64,000 bases of DNA from Planctomycetota bacterium (GTDB lineage Bacteria; Planctomycetota; UBA1135; GCA-002686595): NCBI GenBank assembly GCA_014237855.1, contig JABACD010000001.1:434001-498000 (forward strand), in the 5' to 3' direction. The position numbers and the translations under genes were made by a program. Under the pieces are notes generated by a model that was not told where the DNA came from, ran no database searches, and was given only the letters and a program-made list of their open reading frames with translations. Shown one piece after another: positions 51,871-62,471 of this stretch. Numbering within the stretch: the stretch's first letter is position 1; each line of letters begins with the position of its first letter.

Positions 51871-52869
51871 TCAAGACGACCCGAGTGGTCCAGTGTCGGT
51901 CAGCACTCGAAAGGCCATGTACCCGATGTATGCCAGCAGCAAGAGTCCGCCCTTGACTCGCCCGCCGCCCATCTTGCTCATGGCTGCAAAAATGAGTGCC
52001 GCCAGGCTGAATCCGATCACGACCGGAAAGTCGAGAGCAACAACCTTGCGAAGGCTCTCTTGAACTAACGGGTCTTCAGGTCCTCCGAATGGATGGATCA
52101 ATGCCATGATTCCGACCACGCCGGTGACATTGAACACATTACTGCCGACCACGTTTCCAATACTGATCTCACTATGCCCCTTGATGGCACCGGATACGCC
52201 GGCAAAGAGCTCAGGCAGGGAGGTGCCCACGGCCAGTACGGTCAGACCTATGACCTCGTCACTCAACCCGGCCCGTTTGGCGAGCCCCCCAGCTCCCTCC
52301 AGCGTCAGCCAGGCCGCGCTTCCCAGCGCGACCATTCCGATCACGACCAAGATTGACGGATACTTTTCCCGCCAGTTGCCGGGGTCGTACTCGGCAGGCT
52401 TGGCACCGACCGAGGCTTGCCTCGCTTCCCACAACAGCTGGACGTTGTAGACCGTGACGAGAGCCAACAAGATCAAACCGTCGAGCCGGCTCACGCTGTA
52501 ATCCGAGCAAATCCACCAGAACACACAAACCGAGGCCAACAGCCAGAAGGCCTCTCTTCGAGCAAGCGCTCCATTGAGAACGTCGGGCAAGATCATCGCA
52601 GCGATACCCAGAACGAGCCCAATGTTGGCGATGTTGCTTCCCAGGACATTCCCCATCGACTGGCCGGGGTTGTCCTTGACCGCCGCGAGACTTGAAATCA
52701 CCACCTCGGGTGCGGAGGTACCCCAGGCCACGACCGTCAGCCCAATGACCAGCTGTCGGACCCCTATTCTCTCGGCAATCAGCGAACTCCCCGTGACGAG
52801 CCAATCCGAGCTCTTGGCCAGGAAATAGAAGCCCACGACCAGAAATATCAGCTCAGTGGCGAGATCCAT
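51871..52869 (-). CDS. Na+/Ca2+ exchanger (CaCA family)
   Basis: From ATG 52869 the protein has 332 residues with ten or eleven hydrophobic segments; a start at 52914 would add 15 polar residues. The two alpha repeats of the CaCA family are visible in opposite halves: WGTSAPEVVISSLAAVKDNP with MGNVLGSNIANIGLVLG, and VGTSLPELFAGVSGAIKGHSE with IGNVVGSNVFNVTGVVG. This is a YrbG-type calcium/sodium antiporter. It is divergent from the amidotransferase gene. Confidence 0.92.
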   Translation of the reverse strand: MDLATELIFLVVGFYFLAKSSDWLVTGSSLIAERIGVRQLVIGLTVVAWGTSAPEVVISSLAAVKDNPGQSMGNVLGSNIANIGLVLGIAAMILPDVLNGALARREAFWLLASVCVFWWICSDYSVSRLDGLILLALVTVYNVQLLWEARQASVGAKPAEYDPGNWREKYPSILVVIGMVALGSAAWLTLEGAGGLAKRAGLSDEVIGLTVLAVGTSLPELFAGVSGAIKGHSEISIGNVVGSNVFNVTGVVGIMALIHPFGGPEDPLVQESLRKVVALDFPVVIGFSLAALIFAAMSKMGGGRVKGGLLLLAYIGYMAFRVLTDTGPLGSS

Positions 52870-52928
52870 GGTCGGGATGATAGCGACGAGAAGGGGACGC
52901 CGTATTCTCGCCAAGCTAGAATCAGGTC

Positions 52929-53681
52929 ATGTCTCAAGCGTTCCGACCCCTGATTGCAATCAATGGATGCCTGGCCCCCGGCGAATGCCCCAAGCTGGAG
53001 CTACGCCTGCCCTATGCGGAGGCTGTTCTCCGAGCTGGCGGAATCCCAATAGCAGCACCGCCAGTCGGAGGTCCAGATGACCTGGCCCAATTGCTTGATC
53101 GGGTCGACGGCCTCATTCTTGGTGGTGGCGACGACTTTGACACCGAGAGACTTGGGCTGGGAACGACACACGAGACTGCCCAACTCACCCCGACAGAAAA
53201 GCAGGATTGGGACTTCTTGCTGGCCCGCAGGGCCCTTGAAACCGACCTGCCCGTCCTGGGCATTTGCTATGGCATGCAACTGCTGGGCCTCGCCGAGGGC
53301 GCCAGAATTCACCAACATCTCCCCGAAGACCTCCCGCTGGCGGGCGAACACCGCCACAACACGGTCCATCCGGTCCAGATCGAAACCGGCACGAAACTGG
53401 CCGAGCTTGTCGGAGTATCACCCCTTGATGTTGTATCCAGGCATCACCAGGCCCTCTCGGGGGTAACCGCACCCTGGCGAGTATCCGCCCATGGAAGCTA
53501 TGGAGTCATCGAAGCCATCGAGCGTGATTCTCATCCATTTGCACTTGGCGTGCAGTGGCATCCAGAACTCTCTCCAGAGGGCAGCCTCCACGATCGGCTC
53601 TTTCGCGGCCTCATTGAGTCGGCTGCCTTTGCCGCCAATCAACGGCAGGTCGACCCTCGGCGCGCACTCTCCAACTCCTGA
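52929..53681 (+). CDS. Class I glutamine amidotransferase-like hydrolase (PuuD/peptidase C26 type)
   Basis: The 250-residue protein belongs to the gamma-glutamyl-GABA hydrolase-like group of C26 peptidases. The nucleophile is Cys113 in LGICYGMQLLG, the oxyanion region is DGLILGGGDDF, and the catalytic His/Glu are in FALGVQWHPEL. No polyamine or putrescine genes lie nearby, so the natural substrate is not clear. It is divergent from the exchanger gene and precedes the unknown membrane protein gene by 31 bases. Confidence 0.85.
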   Translation: MSQAFRPLIAINGCLAPGECPKLELRLPYAEAVLRAGGIPIAAPPVGGPDDLAQLLDRVDGLILGGGDDFDTERLGLGTTHETAQLTPTEKQDWDFLLARRALETDLPVLGICYGMQLLGLAEGARIHQHLPEDLPLAGEHRHNTVHPVQIETGTKLAELVGVSPLDVVSRHHQALSGVTAPWRVSAHGSYGVIEAIERDSHPFALGVQWHPELSPEGSLHDRLFRGLIESAAFAANQRQVDPRRALSNS

Positions 53682-53712
53682 GCAACCTCCACGTCCCAGC
53701 TAGAACTGTCAC

Positions 53713-55221
53713 ATGCGCAAGACCTCGCAATCACCGAACGTCGTGTCTCGTGAGTCCCGCCTCATGGAAGCCGAGCGCCAGAGCAAGAGAGATCGCATCA
53801 AGCTGATCGCGATGTTCGTCGGTCTCGTTCTTGTGCTGGGCGCTTACCTGGTCTCAAACCTGCAGGAGAAGAAGCACCTCCAGATCCAGGAGGGGGTTCT
53901 CGAGGAGGAGGCTCCCTTCTCTGAGTACCTCGCGGTCAAGGAGTTCGATGCAACGGCTGTCGCTGACCAGATCCTCGACTCACGTCCGGAAGATCGAGTC
54001 CTCCTGCCTTCCAAGGTCACTCTGCCATTCACCGAGTACGTCTTCGGCCTGAATGACGTTCACTATCATGCGATTGGGCTCGAGCCCCTTGATGCAGAAC
54101 ACCGCGCCGCAATCGAGACTGATCCGGCCCTCTTCCGTGGGCAGGCCTTCCGAGCAAGAGGCCGGCTAGAAGGGATCAAGTCCCGCGAACGACTTGATGG
54201 CAAGACCGAGTACAAGGGCTGGCTCCGAGACGAGAGCGGCCTCATCACGCACTTCATCGTGATGGATGTACCCGAAGAGGTCGAACTGAACGGCTACATG
54301 AGGTTTGACGGGCTGTTCGTGAAGCTCTACAGCCGGGAGGACCATGAGGGAACCTGGATCGAGGGGCCGCTGCTCGTCGGCTCACAGATGGTCAGCTCTT
54401 ACCCCGACGCGAATCCAGAGAGCCTGACCGCAGAGGTCATCCTTGATCGACTGGCACGAGTCAAGGATGACACTGCCCAGGACTCCACAGGTCTGGACGG
54501 GACGGTCTACAGGGCCCAGTGGGCGCTGATGGACTTTGCTCAGACCGAAGCTTACGCAGCAATCGACTGGGAGAAGGACGCAGTCGAATTGAACAACGAG
54601 ACCATGACCTCGATCCTGAAGGATGGAGATGCCTGGAGGTACAGACTCTCAGACAATGAGGCTGAAGACCCCCGCGCACAGAAAGACCTGGAGAGTGGGC
54701 TCAGGCCCATGCTAGATGAGGACTTGATTCCCATCCCCATTCGCATCCCAGTCTCCAGGAACATGGGAATCAACACGATAGACCCGGGAGAGAACCCCTC
54801 CAGACTCGACTCCATAACGACCGGTTGGGTTGGTAATTGGACCTGGACCAACCAAGCAGGAATTATCAAGTTCGTGATGCCGGGAGGCAGGCCCGATCTG
54901 AAGGACTTCAAGAACTCCGCAAGACTCGTACAGGGCAAGGGGTTCTTCCTGAAGAACCACAACTACGAGTCGATGGACCACGGAACTCGCACCGCTCCCT
55001 ACTTCGTGCTCACGGAACTCGAGACCTTCACGCCTGTCGAGAACAACCTGGTCCAGTCTCTGATGTGGGGGTTCATGGTTCTCACCCTCCTCCTCGGAGG
55101 GCTGTTCCTGTTCCTACTCATGCGCGATCGGAAGAAGTCTCAGGAGCTGCAGCGTGACCTCGTCCGTCGCAAGCAAGAGCGCCGCCGCCGGCTCGCAGCG
55201 GTCGATCAAGGACAGAGCTAG
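53713..55221 (+). CDS. Two-TM membrane protein of unknown function
   Basis: I do not recognise this 502-residue protein. It has a membrane segment at residues 31-50 and a second at 449-469, followed by a strongly basic tail of 33 residues rich in Arg, Lys and Gln. The 400 residues between the segments are charged and would lie on the far side of the membrane, with SHR-poor, Glu/Asp-rich composition. The gene is eight bases from aroB and 31 bases after the amidotransferase gene, so it probably belongs to the same transcript. Confidence 0.75.
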   Translation: MRKTSQSPNVVSRESRLMEAERQSKRDRIKLIAMFVGLVLVLGAYLVSNLQEKKHLQIQEGVLEEEAPFSEYLAVKEFDATAVADQILDSRPEDRVLLPSKVTLPFTEYVFGLNDVHYHAIGLEPLDAEHRAAIETDPALFRGQAFRARGRLEGIKSRERLDGKTEYKGWLRDESGLITHFIVMDVPEEVELNGYMRFDGLFVKLYSREDHEGTWIEGPLLVGSQMVSSYPDANPESLTAEVILDRLARVKDDTAQDSTGLDGTVYRAQWALMDFAQTEAYAAIDWEKDAVELNNETMTSILKDGDAWRYRLSDNEAEDPRAQKDLESGLRPMLDEDLIPIPIRIPVSRNMGINTIDPGENPSRLDSITTGWVGNWTWTNQAGIIKFVMPGGRPDLKDFKNSARLVQGKGFFLKNHNYESMDHGTRTAPYFVLTELETFTPVENNLVQSLMWGFMVLTLLLGGLFLFLLMRDRKKSQELQRDLVRRKQERRRRLAAVDQGQS

Positions 55222-55229
55222 AGCTCACC

Positions 55230-56279
55230 ATGGCGCAATCCGTACAGGTAACAACCAGCCCTTCCTACGAGGTACGGATCGGCGAGGGCATCCTCTCCCA
55301 AGCTGAGCAGGTCACCTCGAGCTACTCGGGAGTCGCCATACTCACCGATGAGAATGTCGCCCCTCTCTACCTCCAGGGGCTTGGTCTGCCGGCCGAAGCT
55401 GAGACAATCGTTGTCCCAGCGGGCGAGTCGTCCAAGAGCTTTGAGGTCCTTGAGAAGGTCTTGGAACGCCTCGCCAGGCAAAGGCTGGACCGAGAGGCCT
55501 GCCTCGTTGCTCTTGGAGGAGGGGTCATCGGAGACCTCGCCGGACTCACAGCCTCGCTCTACAAGCGCGGCATCAACTTTGTTCAGTGCCCAACGACACT
55601 CCTTGCGCAGGTCGACGCCTCCGTCGGTGGAAAGACCGCGGTGAATCTTCCCTCAGGGAAGAACCTCGCAGGCACATTTCAACAGCCCGCAGCGGTCCTC
55701 GCAGATGTGGCGACGCTCGCCAGCTTACCTGCACACGAATTCGAGTCCGGCCTGGGAGAGGTGCTCAAGACCGCAATCCTCTCCGGCCCCGAAGCGCTCA
55801 GCTCCCTCGAGACCGATGCCCCGGGTCTGCTTGCTCGTGACAGCCAGGCTCTCTCACGACAGATCGAAGCGTGTGTCTCCTTCAAGGCGCACATCGTTGC
55901 CCAGGACCCCCGGGAAGCCGGGCCACGCAAGTGCCTCAACCTCGGGCACACTTTTGGCCATGGCATCGAACACATCGCTGGCTTCGGGGTGATTCCCCAC
56001 GGGATCGCAGTGGCTGCGGGTATCGGCCTCGCACTCGAACACGCAGCCACAATAGGAGTTCTCGAGGAGCCGGACCTCGTCGAGCGCGTACAACAGCTCA
56101 GCGCCGCCCTTGAGCTGCCGGGGTCACTGGCAGAGCTCGAGGCTCGCTACCACCTGTCGATTGCGAGGGAAGATCTCGTCGAGTCGATGCGTGCGGACAA
56201 GAAGAACAGGGGAGACAAGATCCACCTGGTCCTCCCCGTTCGTGCTGGGGAGATGAAGCTGGATGTCATCCTCGGGTAG
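55230..56279 (+). CDS. aroB: 3-dehydroquinate synthase
   Basis: AroB converts DAHP to 3-dehydroquinate in the shikimate pathway, with NAD and a metal. The 349-residue protein has the family motifs GGGVIGDLAGLTASLYKRG, VQCPTTLLAQVDASVGGKTAVN, and the metal-site histidines in LNLGHTFGHGIEH and VIPHGIAVAAG. No other aromatic amino acid genes are near. A small hairpin follows the stop. Confidence 0.95.
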   Translation: MAQSVQVTTSPSYEVRIGEGILSQAEQVTSSYSGVAILTDENVAPLYLQGLGLPAEAETIVVPAGESSKSFEVLEKVLERLARQRLDREACLVALGGGVIGDLAGLTASLYKRGINFVQCPTTLLAQVDASVGGKTAVNLPSGKNLAGTFQQPAAVLADVATLASLPAHEFESGLGEVLKTAILSGPEALSSLETDAPGLLARDSQALSRQIEACVSFKAHIVAQDPREAGPRKCLNLGHTFGHGIEHIAGFGVIPHGIAVAAGIGLALEHAATIGVLEEPDLVERVQQLSAALELPGSLAELEARYHLSIAREDLVESMRADKKNRGDKIHLVLPVRAGEMKLDVILG

Positions 56280-56310
56280 CTAACCCCGAGGCGCCCGCTC
56301 TGGGAGACCG

Positions 56311-56329
56311 CCTGGCTGGTGGAGCCAGG
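56311..56329 (+). terminator. Small hairpin after aroB
   Basis: Seven-base perfect arms (56311-56317 and 56323-56329) around GGTGG, 32 bases after the aroB stop. It is short and has no T-run, so it may only weaken transcription. Confidence 0.4.
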
Positions 56330-56380
56330 AGCCGTCTGTTCCATCCCCGTGCTAAGCTCTTCCAGCACCACCTTGCAGCC

Positions 56381-57898
56381 TTGACGATCCCTCCCCCGCC
56401 CGACCCCTTTCAGATTCCCGAGGAAGGACAGGACTCGCTTCCTGAGATCCTCGGTGGATTCCCGCGACACCTGACCACTCAGCTGATCGAGGAAGGCGAG
56501 GACTCTCAGCACCGGCGAGAGATGATCAGTAGCTGGGTACTGGGCCTGGCCCTCGCCCTGCTGGCACTGACGTACCCCCAGGAACGCCTGCTCGGTGAGG
56601 CCTTCGGGGAAGTCTTCGAGCGCGGCGCCTTCTGGACCCCCTGGCAGCGCGTCCATCAGTTCCTGGCGCAACTGCTGGATGTCCACGCCGAACAACTGCG
56701 ATTCGTTTCCTCCGCGCTCGCCTTCGGAGCCTGTCTCCCGGTGGCCCTGAGCATCGCGAGAAGGTTCGGCTGCTCCTTTGGTCTCTCCTTGGTCGGCTGC
56801 ACGATCACCCTGCTCTCCCCCACGGCCTGGCTCGCAGGTACGACCCCCGGACTGGCCGCTCCCGCGCTGCTCCTCATGCTCCTGCTCATGCGAGAGATGT
56901 GGCGTGAGTGCGGGCCGAGTCCCGCCCGCTGCCTGGTGGTCTGGGGGGTCCTGATTGCGTTCCAGCCGACCATGGTTCTGCTGTGGCCCGCTCTCCTCCT
57001 GGCATGCTTGTTCACCCAGGAGGAGTCCGCGCGGCGCAAGCGCACCTGTCTGATCTGGAGCCTGGGGGGCCTGCTCGCCCTGGGCGCCATGACCACGATC
57101 GGGCTTGCGGATTGGGACCCCCAGCCAATGCCAAGCAGACTCGATCTGGACGGCACCCGCTGGTCCCTCGATCCCAGGGTTTGGCCACGCTTGGCCGGGC
57201 TCGTGCCCGGGCTCGGCCTCAGCGCGGTTGGGCTGGCGAGCCTGTGGCTCCTGAGGCGAAACGAGTCCGAGCTCCCCCCACCACGGTGGCTATTGCTGTG
57301 GGCCCTGCTTCCAGCCCTTGGCTTGCTCCCCAATAGCGCCCTCGGGTGGGACGCTTCCTATCAGTGGCTGCTGCCCATTGCACTCGTCGGTTGGTTCGAC
57401 CTGCTTGCCCGTCTGGAGGTCGACGGAGGGCGGCTGCTTGGTGCTGCAGGCTTGCTAGCTCAAGCTACCCTCCTGATCGGACTCATAAGCTACGCACAGA
57501 ACAGTGATCCTCTGGCCAGATGGCGCTCCCATGCCCATCAATTCCTCGAACCGGGCGATGTGGTGATCACCGGTCACGCAGAGCACGCCTACCTCGTTTC
57601 CCATCGTTGGGGCCAGATGTCAGTGGTCCTCGGGGCCGCCGAGAAAGAGTCCCCAGACCCGGAGTTCGTTGAGGGCGTCTACTGTAACGAGCGAAGCGAC
57701 ACGAACCTGCGGGTCAAGACCCAGCACGCTCACGCCTGGGCAGCAGAGGGTCTTGAAGCCCATGGCCTGGGTTTCCGCGTCATTCTCGATCGACCCTTCC
57801 CCGATCACTCTGAGGGCATTGCCAGCGTGATCGACAGTCGGCTCGCCGAAATCGTGGAGTACCACAGCCTTGTGGTTCCCGCCGAGGAGACGCAGTGA
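56381..57898 (+). CDS. Polytopic membrane protein of unknown function
   Basis: The 505-residue protein has about ten hydrophobic segments between residues 45 and 375, then a soluble C-terminal part of about 120 residues. The start TTG 56381 is chosen as the first in the frame; no clear ribosome binding site is seen. The layout (short first loop with acidic residues, many helices, C-terminal soluble domain) resembles GT-C fold glycosyltransferases such as those of the DUF2723/PMT type, but I see no sure motif. It overlaps the RlmN-like gene by four bases. Confidence 0.65.
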   Translation: MTIPPPPDPFQIPEEGQDSLPEILGGFPRHLTTQLIEEGEDSQHRREMISSWVLGLALALLALTYPQERLLGEAFGEVFERGAFWTPWQRVHQFLAQLLDVHAEQLRFVSSALAFGACLPVALSIARRFGCSFGLSLVGCTITLLSPTAWLAGTTPGLAAPALLLMLLLMREMWRECGPSPARCLVVWGVLIAFQPTMVLLWPALLLACLFTQEESARRKRTCLIWSLGGLLALGAMTTIGLADWDPQPMPSRLDLDGTRWSLDPRVWPRLAGLVPGLGLSAVGLASLWLLRRNESELPPPRWLLLWALLPALGLLPNSALGWDASYQWLLPIALVGWFDLLARLEVDGGRLLGAAGLLAQATLLIGLISYAQNSDPLARWRSHAHQFLEPGDVVITGHAEHAYLVSHRWGQMSVVLGAAEKESPDPEFVEGVYCNERSDTNLRVKTQHAHAWAAEGLEAHGLGFRVILDRPFPDHSEGIASVIDSRLAEIVEYHSLVVPAEETQ

Positions 57899-58881
57899 TC
57901 CAGCCCCTCGGGAGACTGATCGATGCGGGGGCCAAACAAGTCCACATCGAGCAAGTGACCCGCGCTTGGCTCTCCGGACAGCCGCTGAGAGAAAATGCCG
58001 AGCCATTGCGCCGGCCTCTACCGGCGGCCGCTTCAGCACTTCTGGAGCCAGTCGAACGGCAGCTGGATCTCTGTCTGAGGCTCGTCGACACCCAGATAGC
58101 AGACGATGGGGCGAAGAAGCTGCTGCTTCAGTTGCAGGATCAGAGGAGGATTGAAAGTGTGGTCCTTCCTGGGGACGGCCTGTGCATATCGACGCAGGTA
58201 GGCTGCGCTGTGGGCTGCACTTTTTGTGCTACGGGCACGCTCGGGCTGACTCGCAACCTGGGACTGGAAGAGCTCCTCTCACAGGTCGTACTCGCCCGCC
58301 GGTCTTCACGTGTACGTCGGGTCGTCTTCATGGGGATGGGAGAGCCAGCCCACAACCTCGACAATGTCCTGGAAGCGGTCCAGCAGCTAGGCCTGTATGG
58401 AAACCTGGGGCACAAGGATCTGGTGTTCTCCAGCGTGGGAGACCCGATGACCTTTGAGCGTCTGGCAAAGCCACGGGTCAAGCCCGCCCTCGCGCTCTCG
58501 CTCCACACAACACGGCCCGAGCTGAGGACCCGGTTACTTCCCAGAGCCCCCCGTATCGACCCCAGAGAGCTCCTCGAGTCGGCCCTTCGCTACTCTGATC
58601 TGAGTGGTCACCCCCTCCAGGTCCAGTGGACGCTCTTGAACGCGGTCAATGACACCGACGAGGAGATCGCGCGACTGATCGCCTGGTCACGGGGGCGTCG
58701 GGTCGTGGTGGATTTCATCGAGTACAACGAGGTTGATGGCCTTGCGCACAAACGGACAAGCCCCTCGCGAGCACACACCCTGACCCGTCGGCTGCACGCC
58801 GCCGGGATCCTGGCCAAGCTCCGGCGCTCTGCCGGGCAGGGGGCACGGGGCGGCTGTGGCCAGCTCGTGGCGGGCCGCTAG
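57895..58881 (+). CDS. RlmN-like radical SAM methyltransferase
   Basis: RlmN methylates C2 of adenosine 2503 in 23S rRNA and some tRNA. The 328-residue protein, from GTG 57895, keeps the radical SAM cysteines 104, 108 and 111 in STQVGCAVGCTFCATGTLGLTR. It also has VFMGMGEPAHNLDNVL, ALSLHTT, and the methyl-carrying cysteine Cys321 in GGCGQL near the end. It is shorter than typical RlmN (about 350-400), mainly in the N-terminal accessory region. It overlaps the preceding membrane protein gene by four bases. It may be a paralogue with another target. Confidence 0.82.
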   Translation: MIQPLGRLIDAGAKQVHIEQVTRAWLSGQPLRENAEPLRRPLPAAASALLEPVERQLDLCLRLVDTQIADDGAKKLLLQLQDQRRIESVVLPGDGLCISTQVGCAVGCTFCATGTLGLTRNLGLEELLSQVVLARRSSRVRRVVFMGMGEPAHNLDNVLEAVQQLGLYGNLGHKDLVFSSVGDPMTFERLAKPRVKPALALSLHTTRPELRTRLLPRAPRIDPRELLESALRYSDLSGHPLQVQWTLLNAVNDTDEEIARLIAWSRGRRVVVDFIEYNEVDGLAHKRTSPSRAHTLTRRLHAAGILAKLRRSAGQGARGGCGQLVAGR

Positions 58882-59213
58882 CTGATCTTCGGGGCTTGGC
58901 CAGGATCCATCGAACTCCGGTGCGGGCCCCAGGGGGGCGGCCAGCCCCACCGGAGAGCCAGCCCAGGGACCTCCACCGGCGTCAGGCCCCCCAGCCAGAC
59001 GGCTGTCCTGCCCCAAACGAGAGCCCTCGGGCAAGATGGATCATCTCCCGCGTCGACAGGAGGCCTCACATGTGTTTCAATCTCGCCGATTTGTCGGTGC
59101 CCAACAATCATCGAGGCACTCCAAGCTCCCAGTCCCCCGGCCCCAAAGTCCTGCCACCGGCCAGTAACTTGCAAACCGGCTAGTTCAGCGCCACACAGCC
59201 AGGCCCTCGCTAC
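58882..59213. other. Intergenic stretch upstream of carB
   Basis: This 332-base interval between the RlmN-like gene and carB holds no gene I can support. It is C/G-rich in its first 100 bases with several short self-complementary pieces. Open frames on both strands extend from carB or are unlike any family. The carB promoter may lie near the end. Confidence 0.45.
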
Positions 59214-62200
59214 ATGCCCCGTCGCGACGACCTCGAGTCGATCCTGCTCATCGGAAGTGGGCCCATTATCATCGGGCAGGCCTGCGAATTTGACTACTCG
59301 GGAGCTCAGGCCTGCAAGGCTCTCAAGGAAGAGGGCTATCGAGTCATCCTGGTGAACTCGAATCCGGCGACGATCATGACCGATCCGGAGATGGCCGATG
59401 CGACCTACATCGAGCCGATCACCTGGGAGTCGGTCACCAAGATCATCGAGAGGGAAAAGCCCGATGCGCTGCTGCCGACCCTCGGCGGCCAAACCGGGCT
59501 GAATACCGGCCTGGAACTCTTCGATCGAGGCATCCTGGAAGAACACGGTGTCGAGATGATCGGCGCCACCGCGGACGTCATCCGAAAGGCTGAAGATAGA
59601 GATCTCTTCAGGGCAGCCATGCAGCGGTGTGGACTCGAGAATGCTCGATCACGCGTCGCCCACACCATGGAAGACGCCCGCCATGCTCTGGCCGAGATCG
59701 GACTACCTTGCGTCATCAGACCAGGCTTCACGATGGGCGGCACGGGTGGTGGAATCGCCTACAACGTCGAGGAGTTCGAGGAGATTGCCTCCGGGGGGCT
59801 CGCCGCCTCCCTCAATACGGAGATCCTCGTCGAGGAGAGCCTGATCGGGTGGAAGGAATACGAGATGGAGGTGATGCGCGACAAGGCTGACAATGTCGTC
59901 ATCATCTGCGCCATCGAGAACCTTGACCCGATGGGTGTGCACACCGGCGACTCTATCACTGTCGCGCCGGCCCAGACCCTCACCGACCGCGAGTACCAAG
60001 GCCTTCGAAACGCTTCCCTCGCCATCATGCGAGAGATCGGAATCGAGTGTGGAGGCTCAAACTGCCAGTTTGCGATCAACCCGGAAGACGGGCGCATGAT
60101 CGTTATCGAGATGAACCCACGCGTCTCGCGTTCATCCGCCCTGGCCTCGAAGGCCACTGGCTTTCCTATTGCCAAGTTTGCCGCCAAGCTCGGTGTCGGC
60201 TACACGCTCGACGAGTTACGCAACGACATCACGCGCGAGACACCGGCCTGCTTTGAGCCGACGATCGACTATGTCGTGACGAAGATGCCCCGCTTCGCGT
60301 TCGAGAAGTTTGCTGGCGCAGATCCGACTCTGACCACCTCGATGAAGAGTGTCGGCGAGACCATGAGCATCGGGCGCACCTTCAAGGAGTCGTTGCAAAA
60401 AGCGCTGCGTGGCCTGGAGACCGGAGTCTCGGGGCTAGGCCTGGGCTCTCGCGACCCTGCAGAGGCCATGGCTACTGACAACGAGGCCCTGACCCGAAAG
60501 CTGCGAGTTCCCAACGAGCATCGGCTGCTCGCACTACGCGTGGCCTACCGAGCAGGGTGGAGCACGGAGGACATCTTCGAGGCCACGAACATCGACCGCT
60601 GGTTCCTGGAGAACATCCGAGAGCTCGTCGAGTTCGAGCAGGAATTGGCCGGGGCTCTGCTGACCAAAGAGCTCCTTCGCAAGGCCAAGCAGCTGGGCTA
60701 CAGCGATCCACAGATCGCACTCGCTACCGGCACTGACGCGGACGCGGTGAAGGCCCTCCGGGCCGAGTATGAAATCCAACCCACCTACAAGCTGGTCGAT
60801 ACCTGCGCAGCCGAGTTTGCCGCCATCACTCCCTACTACTACTCGACCTGGGAGGACGAGTGCGAGTGGCGCCCCTCCGGCAAGCCGAAGATCATGATTC
60901 TCGGTGGGGGCCCGAATCGCATCGGGCAAGGCATTGAGTTTGACTATTGCTGTGTGCACGCAGCCTTCGCTGCACAGGAAATTGGGCATGAGGCGGTGAT
61001 GGTCAACTCAAACCCCGAGACCGTCTCCACCGACTATGACACTTCGGACGACCTCTTCTTCGAGCCCCTGACGCACGAGGACGTGATGAATATCGTCGAG
61101 AAGATCAACCCCGAGGGCATCATCGTTCAGTTCGGTGGGCAGACCCCTCTGAACCTTGCAGCTGACCTGGAAAAGAAGGGGGCCAAGTTGATCGGAACTC
61201 CGGTCAGCTCGATCGACCGAGCCGAAGACCGCGAGCAATTCACTGCCTTCCTGACGAAGCTCGGCATCCGTCAGCCAGAGAGCGGTATGGCCAGCACCGT
61301 CGCGGAAGCCTTCGATATCGCCCGGCAGATTGGGTACCCGGTGCTCGTGCGACCGAGCTATGTGCTTGGTGGGCGCGCCATGGAAATCGTCTACGACGAC
61401 GAAGACCTGGACACCTACATGCAGAACGCCGTCCAGGCTTCCCCCGACAAGCCCATCCTCGTGGACAAGTTCCTGGAGGACGCGATCGAGATCGATGTCG
61501 ACGCCATCTGTGACGGCAACCAGGTCGTGATTGGTGGAATCATGGAGCACATCGAAGAGGCCGGGATCCACTCCGGTGACTCAACATGTGTATTACCTCC
61601 CCACACCCTGGGAGACGAGATGCTCGAAGAGATCTCCAGCACAACCAAGTCCATGGCGCTCGAACTGGGCGTGATTGGCCTGATGAACGTGCAATATGCC
61701 GTGAAGGCCGAGCGCCTCTACGTGATCGAGGTCAACCCGCGCGCCTCTCGTACCGTACCCTTCGTCTCAAAGGCAATCGGGGTGCCGCTCGCAAAGCTTG
61801 CAGCCAAGATCATGTGCGGCAAGACGCTCAAGGAACTCAACTTCACCGAGGAGGTCATCGCGCCCTACTTCTCGGTCAAGTCACCGGTGTTCCCGTTCAA
61901 TCGCTTTCCAGGAGTCGATGTCCTCCTCAGCCCAGAGATGCGCTCTACCGGCGAGGTCATGGGAATCGACCGAGACCTTGGCTATGCCTTCGTCAAGGCC
62001 TACCTGGCCGCAGGAACCAAGCTCCCCAAGTCCGGCCGGATCTTCGTCTCAGTGCGCAACCCGCACAAGCGTGGCATCATCCCAGAGGCAAGGACGCTGG
62101 CCTCCATGGGCTATGAACTGGTCGCTACCGAGGGAACCTACAAGGCTCTGAAGACCGCCGGGATTCCCGTCAACCGTGTCAACAAGGTCCATGAGGGTCG

Positions 62201-62450
62201 GCCACACGTGGTTGACATCATCAAGAACCGAGAGATCGACATGGTGCTCAATACTCCCTACGGCAAGCAGCAGCGCGTTGACGACTCGAATATCCGCGCA
62301 GCAGCCGTCACGGCCGGAATCCCCTGCATCACCACTCTCGCTGGAATCTCGGCCCTGGTCAGCGCACTCACCGCAGTCCACCGTGCGGACTACGATGTGC
62401 GCTCGATCCAGGAACTGCACCGCGCAGCTCGAGGCGAGATAGAAGCCTGA
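59214..62450 (+). CDS. carB: Carbamoyl-phosphate synthase large subunit
   Basis: CarB makes carbamoyl phosphate from bicarbonate, ATP and ammonia delivered by CarA, feeding pyrimidine and arginine synthesis. The 1078-residue protein has the usual two homologous halves. The first starts with [20 protein letters not shown], and the second with [20 protein letters not shown] near residue 562. [20 protein letters not shown] and [20 protein letters not shown] are the matching ATP-grasp motifs. The last 130 residues are the MGS-like regulatory domain. No carA is seen here. Confidence 0.97.
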   Translation: MPRRDDLESILLIGSGPIIIGQACEFDYSGAQACKALKEEGYRVILVNSNPATIMTDPEMADATYIEPITWESVTKIIEREKPDALLPTLGGQTGLNTGLELFDRGILEEHGVEMIGATADVIRKAEDRDLFRAAMQRCGLENARSRVAHTMEDARHALAEIGLPCVIRPGFTMGGTGGGIAYNVEEFEEIASGGLAASLNTEILVEESLIGWKEYEMEVMRDKADNVVIICAIENLDPMGVHTGDSITVAPAQTLTDREYQGLRNASLAIMREIGIECGGSNCQFAINPEDGRMIVIEMNPRVSRSSALASKATGFPIAKFAAKLGVGYTLDELRNDITRETPACFEPTIDYVVTKMPRFAFEKFAGADPTLTTSMKSVGETMSIGRTFKESLQKALRGLETGVSGLGLGSRDPAEAMATDNEALTRKLRVPNEHRLLALRVAYRAGWSTEDIFEATNIDRWFLENIRELVEFEQELAGALLTKELLRKAKQLGYSDPQIALATGTDADAVKALRAEYEIQPTYKLVDTCAAEFAAITPYYYSTWEDECEWRPSGKPKIMILGGGPNRIGQGIEFDYCCVHAAFAAQEIGHEAVMVNSNPETVSTDYDTSDDLFFEPLTHEDVMNIVEKINPEGIIVQFGGQTPLNLAADLEKKGAKLIGTPVSSIDRAEDREQFTAFLTKLGIRQPESGMASTVAEAFDIARQIGYPVLVRPSYVLGGRAMEIVYDDEDLDTYMQNAVQASPDKPILVDKFLEDAIEIDVDAICDGNQVVIGGIMEHIEEAGIHSGDSTCVLPPHTLGDEMLEEISSTTKSMALELGVIGLMNVQYAVKAERLYVIEVNPRASRTVPFVSKAIGVPLAKLAAKIMCGKTLKELNFTEEVIAPYFSVKSPVFPFNRFPGVDVLLSPEMRSTGEVMGIDRDLGYAFVKAYLAAGTKLPKSGRIFVSVRNPHKRGIIPEARTLASMGYELVATEGTYKALKTAGIPVNRVNKVHEGRPHVVDIIKNREIDMVLNTPYGKQQRVDDSNIRAAAVTAGIPCITTLAGISALVSALTAVHRADYDVRSIQELHRAARGEIEA

Positions 62451-62471
62451 GCCAGAGCGCCCGATGCGGCG

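Noticed and set aside
58878..59546. Minus-strand open frame of 222 residues near the start of carB
   Set aside because: Most of it lies opposite the well-identified carB start, and its product has no family features.
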